In this document: piece by piece, positions 14,269 to 23,538 of the stretch
How positions within the stretch are numbered: position 1 is the stretch's first letter
How the letters are laid out: the number at the start of each line of letters is the position of its first letter
Origin: Aptenodytes patagonicus
Lineage: Eukaryota; Chordata; Aves; Sphenisciformes; Spheniscidae
DNA length: 64,000 bases
Direction: 5' to 3'
Assembly: GCF_965638725.1 (NCBI RefSeq)
Contig: NC_134982.1
Location: 59,519,816 to 59,583,815, forward strand
The notes under the pieces: model-generated
Seen by the model: the letters and a program-made list of their open reading frames with translations, nothing else
Databases searched by the model: none
Told to the model about the DNA's origin: nothing
Made by a program: the position numbers and the translations under genes

Positions 14269-14850
14269 TTTATCTTTCATGGCAGAGGGGACAGAGGTCG
14301 CCAGCTGCTTGGAGCCCTTATTGAGCTTCTGGCCTGCGCCATCGCTGCCACTGCCGCTCTCGACCTTGATAAGCCGGTGCTTGGGGGAGATGTACTTCAC
14401 GTTGGGCGGTGTTGCTGGGCGGCGCTCGCTGTGGCTGCGAAAGAGGTGAGGGGAGCCAGCTGCGCAGGTGGCGGGGGGTGCGGCGCAGCATGACGAGGAG
14501 GAGAAAGCCTTGGGGGCTGCCTCGCCCAGGTCCTCGGGTGTGGAGTAGTCCGGGCGACACATGGCGCGCAACTTGCGCAGGGACGAGCCGGGCCCGCTGT
14601 AGGGGTCCTCGAAGTCGCGGTCTTTCTGGGCACGGTAGGCGCGGAGCAGGTCACTGGTGTCGTCGCGCAGGCGGCGATGCGGGAAACCAGGCGAGGTGTG
14701 GTGGTGAAGGTGGAGGTGCGGAGGCCCTTCGGGGCGGGACATGCTGCTGGCACCGTTGCGTTTCTCTCGGTAGTCGGGCCGGGGAGGCTGCGGGGGACTC
14801 TTGGTCTTGTTATTGCCCAGGCTGAAGTACTTATTCAGCCATTTGGCCAT
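14269..14850 (-). CDS. SHB: SHB (SH2 domain-containing adapter protein B), coding exon 1
   Basis: This is the N-terminal 194 codons of the adapter SHB, which links activated tyrosine kinases (T-cell receptor, PDGF, FGF and VEGF receptors in mammals) to downstream effectors. Visible features: the family start MAKWLNKYFSLG, the proline motif PPQPPRPDY (residues 19-27), a His-rich stretch (45-51), the conserved block DLLRAYRAQKDRDFEDPY (67-84) with Tyr84 in a likely phosphotyrosine site, SSLRKLRAMCRPDY (89-102), and SERRPATPPNVKYISPKHR shortly before the end. The ATG at 14,848-14,850 fits the family start. The exon ends in phase 0 after Met-Lys-Asp-Lys at a GTAAGT donor, where mammalian SHB continues with a VTIADDY-like sequence. 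The phosphotyrosine-binding central part and the C-terminal SH2 domain must be encoded outside the window. Open reading past the donor to 14,236 is intron. SHF, SHE and SHD share parts of this block but not this N-terminus. Confidence 0.93.
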
Positions 14851-15414
14851 CGTCTCTCCCGGCCGAGGCCTGTCAGCACCGCGCTCTGCCCCCGGCGCCC
14901 CGCGCGCCAGCCCCGCTCACCGCCGCCGCCCGCATGGAGAAGCAGGGCGGCGGGGCGGACCAGCCGCCCCCCTCCGCGCACACGCCGCTCTTCCGCTGCC
15001 AACGACTGGAAGGGCCCCGCTTAGGCGCCCGACTTCCCAGCGGGACGGAACCGTTCCCGACCCGAGCCGGGCGCTCACCGTAGCTCCGCGCCCTCCCCCA
15101 CAGCTCCCGGGCTCTCGCGAGCGCGGCCCCTGCTCCTCCGCGCATGCAGCACAGCCCGGCCTGACCTCAGCACGCACCGGGGAGGCGGGGGACGCATCTG
15201 CATGCAGGCCTCGCCGCCAGGGCCCGCCCACCGCCGGGGGCGGGGAGAGCCGGGAGGGGCCGGGCCAGGTGCCGGCGGGCGGTGGCTGTGCGGTGTGCTC
15301 CGCCCTGGCCGGGGAGCGGGAAGAGGGCTGGCCGAGCGTCTCGGAGGGGGCCCGTTCCGGGGCTCATCGCTGTCTCCTCGTAAGCCCTGGGAGGGACGGG
15401 ACGCGCATCATCAT

Positions 15415-15470
<56 letters not shown>

Positions 15471-15600
15471 AGCGTCTCCGTGGAGCGGGGAGGTGTCGGC
15501 ATGGCCTTTTCCTGCGCTCCGCAGGACCCGCCGAGGCTTCCGTTCTGCGCGTGTGAAAGGGCGGGGGAGCGGAGCTGCTACCGTGAGGAGGCAGGAGGCA
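14280..15600. promoter_or_regulatory. CpG island / SHB promoter region
   Basis: A sharply CpG-rich block spans SHB exon 1 and about 750 bases upstream of its start codon, bordered by AT-richer DNA on both sides. No TATA box is obvious near the expected transcription start, in keeping with a CpG-island promoter. The exact start site and any 5' UTR intron cannot be set from sequence alone. Long open frames here on both strands result from the high GC content and are not treated as genes. Confidence 0.75.
15406..15465. repeat. Compound trinucleotide microsatellite (CAT)9(CAG)11
   Basis: Nine perfect CAT units (15,406-15,432) run directly into eleven CAG units (15,433-15,465) on the plus strand. 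On the SHB strand this is (CTG)11(ATG)9, about 560 bases upstream of the SHB start codon and inside its CpG island. Both blocks are uninterrupted, so length variation between individuals is likely. Confidence 0.97.
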
Positions 15601-18546
15601 TGGGTGCTTTTCCTTTCCTAGCTGGCCTGAGGTTCAGGAGCCTCTGTCTGTCCTCTAGCTTGTCGTCTGGAGGAGCCATGACACCTGCAGCCAGGGTGAT
15701 GTGGTCTCAGCCACTGTCTCCACAGTTTGAGCTCTGACTTTTCTAGAACCGCTACTTCTATGTCCCCCTTCCCCTCAGTGGTGTAAGGGGTCTTAGACTG
15801 GGCCCAACTGGCCCCTATCAAAGGGCACCAAGCCCTGTTGTTGGCTAGGGCTAATGCTAAGCAAACAGGATATTGTGTATTTTGTCAGTAGATGCCTTTC
15901 CCAAGTGCACGGACATGTTCTTAACATGAACAGCAGAGGTCCTAACATGCTTTCTGGGCAGAAGAGTGGCCTGAAATTAGAATTGAGATGTAAGCCCCTT
16001 TTGAAGATGGGAAAGGTAATGTTATGCAGTGTTTGGAGAGTGGTGTGAAGATGTCAGGAGCTAGTCACATTTTACACTGTTGCTTTTAATCACTTGGGAG
16101 ATGGATCTCTTCTTATCTTCTTATATTCAGAATAGGGGAGGGGAGAGAAGAGGAACCCTTTATCTACTGCTCATTATAAGTCACCTGTGTAGTGCCCTGT
16201 TGCATTTTGGCAAACACCTGTGCAGTGTCCTGTTGGCATCATTGAAGCCCAACATCAGAATCATACCTGTAGTACATTTTACACTCCCACTCCCAGTGAT
16301 GAATTCTGAGGGCAGAATAGAGTTATCTTCATAAGCTAATTATCTTCATGAGTTAAAGATGGATTGGATGTTCATGTGAAGTTTTTATCTGGTTTTATGG
16401 ACCATTTTAACCTTGCTTTTGGCTGCACATTCTCTATAGGAAGCCTCATTGTCTCTTTTGAATGCAAAGGAGTTCCCTGAGTTTGATCATTATCATGCAG
16501 CTTGCTCAATATAAGTGTGTCTGTATGTTTTAGTGACCTCCTGGGAACAGAGCTCCTCCACTGTAAATACAGGGTTCAATTATAATTCCTTCCTGGCAGG
16601 ATTTCCTGCAGCATTGCCATCAGCTTGTGTGGAAAGGAGGATAGCATGCTCCCTTTACTGGCTTGGGCAACTGGAAAAACTTGTGGTTTTACATCCTTAG
16701 TGCTGTTCTCCCATCTCTGCTCAGCATATTCATCCCGTCTGACTTTAATTTTTTTCAGAGCAACTTCTAAGCCTGAGCCTGAGAAGTGTCCTGTTTCTTG
16801 ACTGGCTAGTACCAGTGTTTTTCAGGGGGTTGCAAGACTCCCAACAGTTGCTGTTTCTAGGAATGGCATGTTCTAGGCCCTTTATACAAGGGTGAGATTT
16901 TGCCCGGAAGCAAGATGAGTTTCAACTTCTTTAAAACTCTCATTACCCACAAGTCTAGCAGCTCCCTAATTGCTGTTCTGCCAGTCTTTCCACCAAGAAT
17001 TTGGCTCCAGCATGGAGGCATGGGTGGGGCAGGAAGGCCCCAGGAGTATCCCAAACTCAGACCAATACTGTCCCTTGTGGCTTAATGAGGAACTACATTT
17101 TCTCCGCTGCATTGACGGGCAGCTTGGAGTGACAGGTGGGCAAAATGATGCCAATGCAGGGCAGCTTCTCCAATATTTCAGAGGTCCTCTTAATTTACCT
17201 ACCATCAAATCTTAGCAATGTGGGAGGATAGGAAATATGGGGTTATTTGGTAACCCCAGGAAAAGCCTATAAATGAAAACAGAAGAATCTGCAAGACAGG
17301 CATAGCAGAGAAATGAGATTAATGTTTCTATTGCTGGTGGAGCATGCCAATGTCAGAGGTTGTTCCAACCTGAGTCTGCAAGGACCACAGCACTCATGGA
17401 TGTGCACAGGCTGCTTTCCAACCCCAGTCTGCTCATGCAGGGTATATCTGCACCTGCAGCACTCCTAGTCCCTGCTGTGAGTCGTTTTCACATGGCTTTT
17501 TGGAGGAACCAGGCTTCATCTTTTCAGAGCTTTGACTGGAGTTATGAGTTCTGGTTGGTTGGTTTCTGGCATTTTTTTTTTACCAAACGTAGGGATGGAA
17601 GGGTAGTGGTGAAAGACAACTTTCTTAAAACTTCTCTGAAATAACAAATCCTAAAATGTTAGGATCTGAATTGAACATCTGCTTCTGCTTGGCTCTGCAG
17701 CTCTTGAAGTACCAACTGCAATTTGTTTCAACTTAGAGAATGAGTAATAAAGAGATTCTTATCTCCACTGAGACCAAATGAAGAGCTGCCATTTGATACA
17801 TGTATATTATTGCACACAAGTAATTTATTTGTGCTAAGTGTGCACACTCCTAATCATATTAATTTAATTAAATAATGAAGTTAAGTAGCAACTGCTCTGG
17901 AATTCACAAGACATTTGTTTCCTCTCATGCTTCTGGTTTCTATGTGTAATAAATGTTGCAGTACATGCAGTGCATTTCAAATTAAGATAAAGAAGAAAAA
18001 GTAGCAAGTGACATACAGAGCAAAGAACTTCCTGGATTAATAACACTCAAGCAGTGCTGCCATATCTAACTTCACAGTTATCCTACAAGAAAAGGAGTCC
18101 AATATTTTTAGTATTGATCAGCTCTTCACATTGAAATATCCACAACAAAGCTGGAAAGGAGGAAAATCCGTCAGGTTATTATGGCTTTGGGCTAGGCAAA
18201 AGATCACAAACATTCAGCACACTAAGAACTGCCATCACAAAACAGAGAAATGTTCTGTTTCTTGATATGCTTCTTTCTTAGTGACTAATGTCAGCTAGTT
18301 CAGAAAGGGTGTGTAGCATCCATGATGCATTTGACTTCCTCCTGTTTGTGCATATTGCATCATATTCAGGTAATGATTACAGATCAGTTTGTTACCCACA
18401 GGCTATCAAAATTCTGAGTATTTTCCTTTTTGTGTATGTGTATGACTAAACGCGGGATTACTAGGACGATCTGATTTTTCTACTTTCCAGAATGACATCT
18501 TCCAGCAACTAGTTTATTCTTGAGTAAGGTGAAGTGCTCATACTGT
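15601..18546. other. Intergenic, no gene seen
   Basis: Upstream flank of SHB. Short open frames on both strands, for example 16,857-17,215, lack recognisable domains. No repeat family was identified. Confidence 0.5.
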
Positions 18547-19463
18547 GATCATCATAGAATACCAGGTTGGAAGGGACCTCAAGGGTCATCTGGTCCAACT
18601 TTTCTTGGCAAAAGCACAGTCTAGACAAGATGGCCCAACACCCTGTCCAGCTGAATCTTAAAAGTGTCCAATGTTGGGGAATCCACCACTTCCCTGGGGA
18701 GATTATTCCAATGGCTGATTTTTCTTATTGTGAAAAATTTTCCTTTTGGTCCAATCAGAATCTCCCCAGGAGTAACTTGTACCCATTACCCCTCGTCTTT
18801 TCCATGTGACTCCTTGCAAAAAGGGAGTCTCCATCTACTTTGTAGCCACCCTTCAAATACTGGAACATGGTGATAAGGTGTCCCCTAAGCCTTCTTTTCT
18901 CAAGGCTGAACAAACCCAGTTCTCTCAGCCTTTCCTCATATGGCAGGCTTCCCAGTCCTTTGATGATCTTTGTGGCCCTTCTCTGAACCCTCTCCAGCCT
19001 GTCCACACCTTTTTTGTATAGTGGGGACCAAAGCTGAACACAGTATTCCAGGTATGGCCTGACAAGCACTGACTAGAGTGGGATAATGACTTCTTTACCT
19101 CTGCTGGTGATGCCCTTGTTGATGCAACGCAGCATCCTGTTGGCTTTCTTTGCTGCAGCAGCACACTGTTCACTCATATTGATCTTGTTGTCCACAAGGA
19201 CCCTCAGGTCCCTTTCCACAGAGCTGCTCCCCAGCCAGATAGATCCCAGCCTGTGCTGCATTCCTGGACTACGTTTTCCCAGGTGCAAGACCTTACACTT
19301 GTCCTCATTGGACTTCATGAGATTCTTGTTAGCCCACTCTTCCAGCCTACTCAGGTCTTCCTGCAAGGTGGCCCTCCCTTCCAAAGTGTCCACTTCCCCT
19401 CTCAGTTTGGTATCATCAGCAAACTTCATCAGGGTACACTTGACCCCATCATTCATCCCATCA
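18547..19463 (-). repeat. CR1 LINE, 5'-truncated copy
   Basis: The 3' end, read from the plus strand, is at 18,552 with the usual 'catagaata..aggttggaagggacc' start. Minus-strand frames carry CR1 ORF2 pieces: motif C as KFADDTKL (in the 19,073-19,456 frame), then EEWANKNLMKSNEDKCKVLHLGKRSPG, then [38 protein letters not shown]. Frameshifts separate the blocks. The copy begins abruptly around 19,463 just before motif C, a normal 5' truncation. Confidence 0.95.
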
Positions 19464-20150
19464 TGTTTTGGTTATTTAAGTCCAACCAATTTGTCCCATA
19501 TTTTCATGGTGCAGGAAAAGAGAAACAGGTAATATTCCTCTTGAATTTTACTCTTGTGATGTTATCTTTCCCTCCAAGAACCAGTGTGGTTCAATCATCT
19601 TTATTTTTCTTGTATCGCATGGGCTATTCAAAGTCAGATTTTGAAGGGTTTTGTCACCTATAGATGCCCTGTAGAATCTGCAAAAGCAGCTTCATAAAGC
19701 CAGCTGGAATTAGAGTATAGGGTGTTTGCAAGCATCCCACTTGCCATCTGCCTGCATCTTCTAGGAGCCTCTCTTTCTGGAAATCTCTGGCTTAGGTGAC
19801 AAATCATAGGTGGCTGCATCATAGATTTGCTTTGGGCACGAGCAGTCTGTAATCATTGGAATTGTGTCCTTCAATCCCAGCTACCCTTCAGAAAATTATG
19901 AATTCTGATAATGATGTGGCTGCAGCAGCACAGGGTTCTTCATGGGTTGCAAAACCTGGCTGGGACCTTGATTCAGCCTGAAGTCAGCTGGATAAACGGG
20001 AGCTCTGTCACTTTGATGGAAGCACTTTTCCCTGCTTTGTGCTGTAATGTGCAATGATCTCAGAATTTCTGACTTCTTCTCTGTTCTGAGTTCCAATGCA
20101 ACACAACCTCCTGGAAGTAATGGGACCCTCTGCACAGCGGTGAAAAGTTG
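19464..20150. other. Intergenic, no gene seen
   Basis: No recognisable coding or repeat content between two CR1 copies. Confidence 0.45.
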
Positions 20151-20324
20151 GGCTCTGGTACAGGGGCCCAGAGAGGTAATGAGATGTCCATTGTTGGAAA
20201 TTCAGACCTCAAATGGAGAAGGCCCTGAATATACCAATTTATACTATCCCAGCTTTGAGCAGGGCGGTGGTCCAGAGATTTCTAGAGGTTCTGTTCAATC
20301 AAAATCATCCTGTGCTTCTATGAA
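20151..20324 (+). repeat. CR1 LINE 3' end, old
   Basis: The order 'cccagagaggtaatgaga', 'ggaaattcagacc', 'aaggccctga', 'agctttgagcaggg', 'ccagagatttctagaggtt', ending 'gtgcttctatga' follows the CR1 3' end on the plus strand with many substitutions. Assigned from memory of the consensus. Confidence 0.65.
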
Positions 20325-20587
20325 GCTGCTCTCCTATCTGTGTTCTTCCCAGTTCCTGTGCTCCTGTGCTGCATAAGGCAGGACATGGTCTGACCCAAAA
20401 ACCTGCACTGGCACAACAGGATGATTTTCCAGTGGGATATGCCTGATGGCTACCCTACTGAGATGTCACTATTCATCCTAAACTGAAAGCTGTTGTACTA
20501 CTTGTCACCTGACACTACGGGGACAAACAGATCCTCAGAAGAATGATGATGGCACTAAGTTGTAGTTACAAATAAAGGTGGTTTTTT

Positions 20588-20703
20588 AAACATAATTTTA
20601 TGATCAGCATAGTATAGAATTTTATGATCACAGTAGCACAGGATTTTTGTAATTAGAATCAGTGTAGCACAATTTTATAAATAGCATAGCACTGAATTTT
20701 ATA
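20588..20703. repeat. AT-rich minisatellite, ~25-bp period
   Basis: Four to five degenerate units alternate an 'aattttat' core with an 'agcatag' / 'agtagcac' core, with spacings of about 23-29 bases. Units differ by substitutions and small indels. Confidence 0.6.
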
Positions 20704-21509
20704 GCAAACCTTAACTTATGGTTCCTAATCACCTGGATCCTCCGCAGATAAGGTCAAATCTTAATACTTGGCTTGCAGTATCAGTATAACAATTGTAATC
20801 TAGACTCAATCCTCAGAGGAAGCAGACAACAGTGGAGGTGTCCCGGGCCACTGGGGGATCATGGGTTTTGCTGTCCAGCAGCAGTTCTGGTCCAAGTCCC
20901 ACTTAGATCTTGTAACTGTTTGATTTTATAGACAGTTCTCTGTGTGCAGTTATGCTTCATTTTTCTGTGACGGGGTCATCACAACCTGGTTTGCTGGGTG
21001 CCTGGGACCTTCAAGGCCAGTAAGGAGGGAAGAAGGTGGCTTGGTACCCAGAAACCTTGAGGCTGATATGGAGGTGGAGAAGTCTGCCTCGCGCGCAGGA
21101 CCTTCAAGAGCTGATGAGGGTGGGAAAGGGGTGTGATATGTGACCAGCTCAGTCACAGAGAATGGCTGTTTGCCTTATAAAATGGTGTTAGTTATGCTAA
21201 CCATATTACCAGGGGTCAGAAGCAGGGGTTACTGGTGACACTACTTTACAGTCTTCCCATTGTGTGTTGCTTTGCAGTTGACTGTGTCAGTGCTTCTCAA
21301 TCTACCTAGTTTTTCTAGGTCTTCTTGAGATATCCTCAAACTCTTCCCTATCTGTAGGTAACCTACATAAATTTAAATCATCAGTGTATTTTGCCAGCTC
21401 AGTGTTCAGACTCTCTTCCAAGTAATTATAAGTTAGTGAACCTTAGCAATCCTAGCATGGATCCCACAGATGTGCTGCTGTTAGCCTGTTTCAGAGAAGA
21501 GAGTTGGCC
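20704..21509. other. Intergenic, no gene seen
   Basis: Unassigned sequence between the minisatellite and the LTR. The moderately GC-rich part at about 20,820-21,130 has no supported coding content. Confidence 0.4.
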
Positions 21510-21654
21510 TGTTGTGGTTTAACCTCAGTTGGCAACTGAGCACCACACAGCCACTTGCTCGCTCCCCCCCCACCCCGCTGGGATGGGGGAGAGAATTGGA
21601 AGAGTAGAAGTGACAAAAACTTGTGGGTTGAGATAAAAACAGTTTAATAATTGA

Positions 21655-21683
21655 AATAAAATAATAATAACAATAAAAATAAT

Positions 21684-21719
<36 letters not shown>
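21655..21719. repeat. (AAT)n microsatellite inside the LTR
   Basis: A run of 'ataat' and 'aataat' units, with a pure block of about eleven ATA/TAA triplets at 21,686-21,719, lies in the part of the LTR that is normally A-rich. It appears to have expanded after insertion. Confidence 0.9.
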
Positions 21720-21720
<1 letters not shown>

Positions 21721-21830
21721 ACAAAGCAAGTGATGCACAGTGCAATTGCTCACCACCTGCCGACCAATGCCCAGCCAGTCCCCGAGCAGTGGCCCGCCCA
21801 GTCAGCTTTCCCCAGTTTATGTACTGAGCG

Positions 21831-21838
21831 TGACGTCA
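21831..21838. promoter_or_regulatory. CRE-like palindrome TGACGTCA in LTR
   Basis: A perfect cAMP-response-element palindrome sits a few bases after a TATA-like 'tttatgt' in the LTR promoter region. CREB/ATF proteins bind this motif. Whether it is active here is unknown. Confidence 0.6.
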
Positions 21839-22042
21839 CATGGTATGGAATGTTTCTTTGGCCAGTTTGGCTGTGCCCCCTCCCAGCTTCTTGTGCACCT
21901 CCAGCCTTCTCAGTTGGTAGAGCATGGAAAGCTGAAAAGTCCTTGACTAGTGTAAGCACTAACAACTAAAACATTGGTGTGTTATCAACTTTGTTCTCAT
22001 CCTAAATCCAAAACACAGCACTGTACCAGCTACTAGGAAGAA

Positions 22043-23173
22043 GACTTCTTTAAGGCCTTTGATATGGTCCCACACAATATCCTTGTCTCTAAAATTGGAG
22101 AGATATGGATTTGATGGGTGGACTATTAGATGGATAAGGAACAGGCTGGATGGCTGCATCCAAAGATGTGTCAAAATGCGGATCAGTAACAAGCGGGGTC
22201 CCTCAAAGGTTCGTACTGGGACCAGTACTGTTCAATCTCTTTATTGATGACATAGATAGTGGGATTGAGTGCACCCTCAGCAAATTTGTGGATGACACCA
22301 AGCTGAGTGGTGGTGTTGATAAGTTTGAGGGAAGGGATGCCATCTGGAGGGACCTTGACGGGCTTGAGGAGTGGTCCCATGTGAACCTCCTGAAGTTCAA
22401 CAAGGCCAAGTGCAAGGTCTTGCATCTGGGTGGGGGCAATCACCAGTATCAGTACAGCCTGGGGATGAATGGATTGAGAGCAACCCTGCAGAGAAGGACT
22501 TGGGGATGTTGGCAGATGAAAAATTGGACAGGAGCCAGCAATGTGTGCTTGTAGCCCAGAAAGCCAACCATATCTTGGGCTGCATAAAAAGAAGCATGTC
22601 CAGCAGGTCGAGGGAGGTGATTCTGCCCCTCTACTCTGCTCTGGTGAGACCCCACCTGGAGTACTGTGTCCAGCTCTCGGGTCCCCAGTACAAGAAAGAC
22701 CTGTTGGACCTGTTGGAGCAGGTCCAGACAAAGGGCCACAAAAATGATCAGAGGGATGGAGTACCTCTCCTCTGAAGAAAGGCTGAGAGAGTTGGGGTTG
22801 TTCAGCCTAGAGAAGAAAAGGCTCCGGGGAGACCTTGCTGTGGGCTTTCTATATATAAAAGGGGTTTATAAGAAAGATGGAGAAAGAGTTTTTGCCAGGG
22901 CCTGTAGTAACAGGACAAGGGGCAATAGTTTTAGACTGAAGGAGGGTAGATTTAGATATGAAGAAATTTTTTACGATGAGGGTTGTGAGACACTGGAACA
23001 GGTTGCTCAGAGCAGTTGTGGATGCCCCATCATTGGAATTGTTAAAGGTTAGGTTGAATGGGGCTTTGAGCAACCTGATCTAGTGAAAGATGTCCCTGTC
23101 CATTGCAGGGAGTGTTGGACTAGATGACATTTAAAGGTCCTTTCCAAACCAAACCATTCTATGTTTCTATGAT
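22043..23173 (+). repeat. CR1 LINE, 5'-truncated copy fused to LTR
   Basis: It begins within reverse-transcriptase motif A ('gacttctttaaggcctttga', DF-KAFD-like). It continues with [37 protein letters not shown] (the usual FADD is FVDD), EEWSHVNLLKFNKAKCKVLHLGG, then [20 protein letters not shown] and [23 protein letters not shown]. Blocks fall in different frames, so the copy is dead. The 3' end at about 23,156-23,173 carries 'attctatgtttctatgat', the degenerate 8-bp CR1 terminal repeat. Confidence 0.95.
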
Positions 23174-23268
23174 ATCCAATATGACAGCATAGAGAAGAAC
23201 TGGGAAAATCAGTGCCTTCCACTGTAAAGCTCTTGAAAAGTTGAGAACATTTTGATTATTTATCTGGG

Positions 23269-23457
23269 TGTATTTGGTTTGCGTGGCAAGGTTTTGGTAG
23301 TGGGGGGCTACAGGGGTGACTTCTGCGAGAAGCTGCTAGAAGCTTCCCCTATGTCCAATAGAGCTAATGCCAGCCGGCTCCAAGACTGACCTGCTGCTGA
23401 CCAAAGCTGAGCCAATCAGCGACGGAGGTAGTGCCTCTGGGATAACGTATTTAAGAA
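23269..23457 (-). mobile_element. Solo LTR, 3' portion (split by CR1)
   Basis: Read on the minus strand this is the end of the same LTR family seen at 31.2 kb and 44.8 kb. It starts with TTCTTAAATACG (a TATA-like box), contains a C-rich stretch 'ccccccactaccaaaacc', and ends in ...ATACA. The other part lies at 27,867-28,842, with a full-length CR1 between. The bases just outside (CTGGG at 23,264-23,268 against CTGAG at 28,843-28,847) look like a 5-bp target duplication with one mismatch, which would suit a class III (ERVL-like) element. Confidence 0.85.
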
Positions 23458-23538
23458 TCATAGAATCATAGAATCATTGAGGTTGGAAAAGACCTCTAAG
23501 ATCATCGAGTCCAACCATTGACCCAACACCACCACCCA

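Larger units (their letters stand above)
21510..22042 (+). mobile_element. Avian endogenous-retrovirus LTR, 3'-truncated
   Basis: The segment starts with TGTTGTGGTTTAACC, a familiar avian LTR start. It follows that family's order: 'gctcgctcc' with a C-rich run, 'gttgagataaaaacagttta', a promoter-proximal 'tttatgtactgagcgtgacgtcacatgg', 'gtgccccctcccagcttcttgtgc', then 'actaaaacattggtgtgttatcaac'. The usual last ~25-30 bases, ending in CA, are absent because similarity stops in 'ctactaggaagaa', where a CR1 begins. No internal retroviral genes adjoin it. Family naming needs a repeat-library search. Confidence 0.85.

Noticed and set aside
15167-15502. Minus-strand frame with poly-Ala/poly-Asp runs upstream of SHB
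   Set aside because: Same microsatellite effect. It is not in a position to extend SHB, which has its family start at 14,850.
14801-15556. 251-codon plus-strand frame with poly-Ile and poly-Ser runs
   Set aside because: The runs are just the trinucleotide repeat read in this frame, and the rest is antisense to the SHB exon and promoter with no domain.
20047-20376. 109-codon plus-strand frame
   Set aside because: Much of it overlaps an old CR1 3' end and it has no domain.
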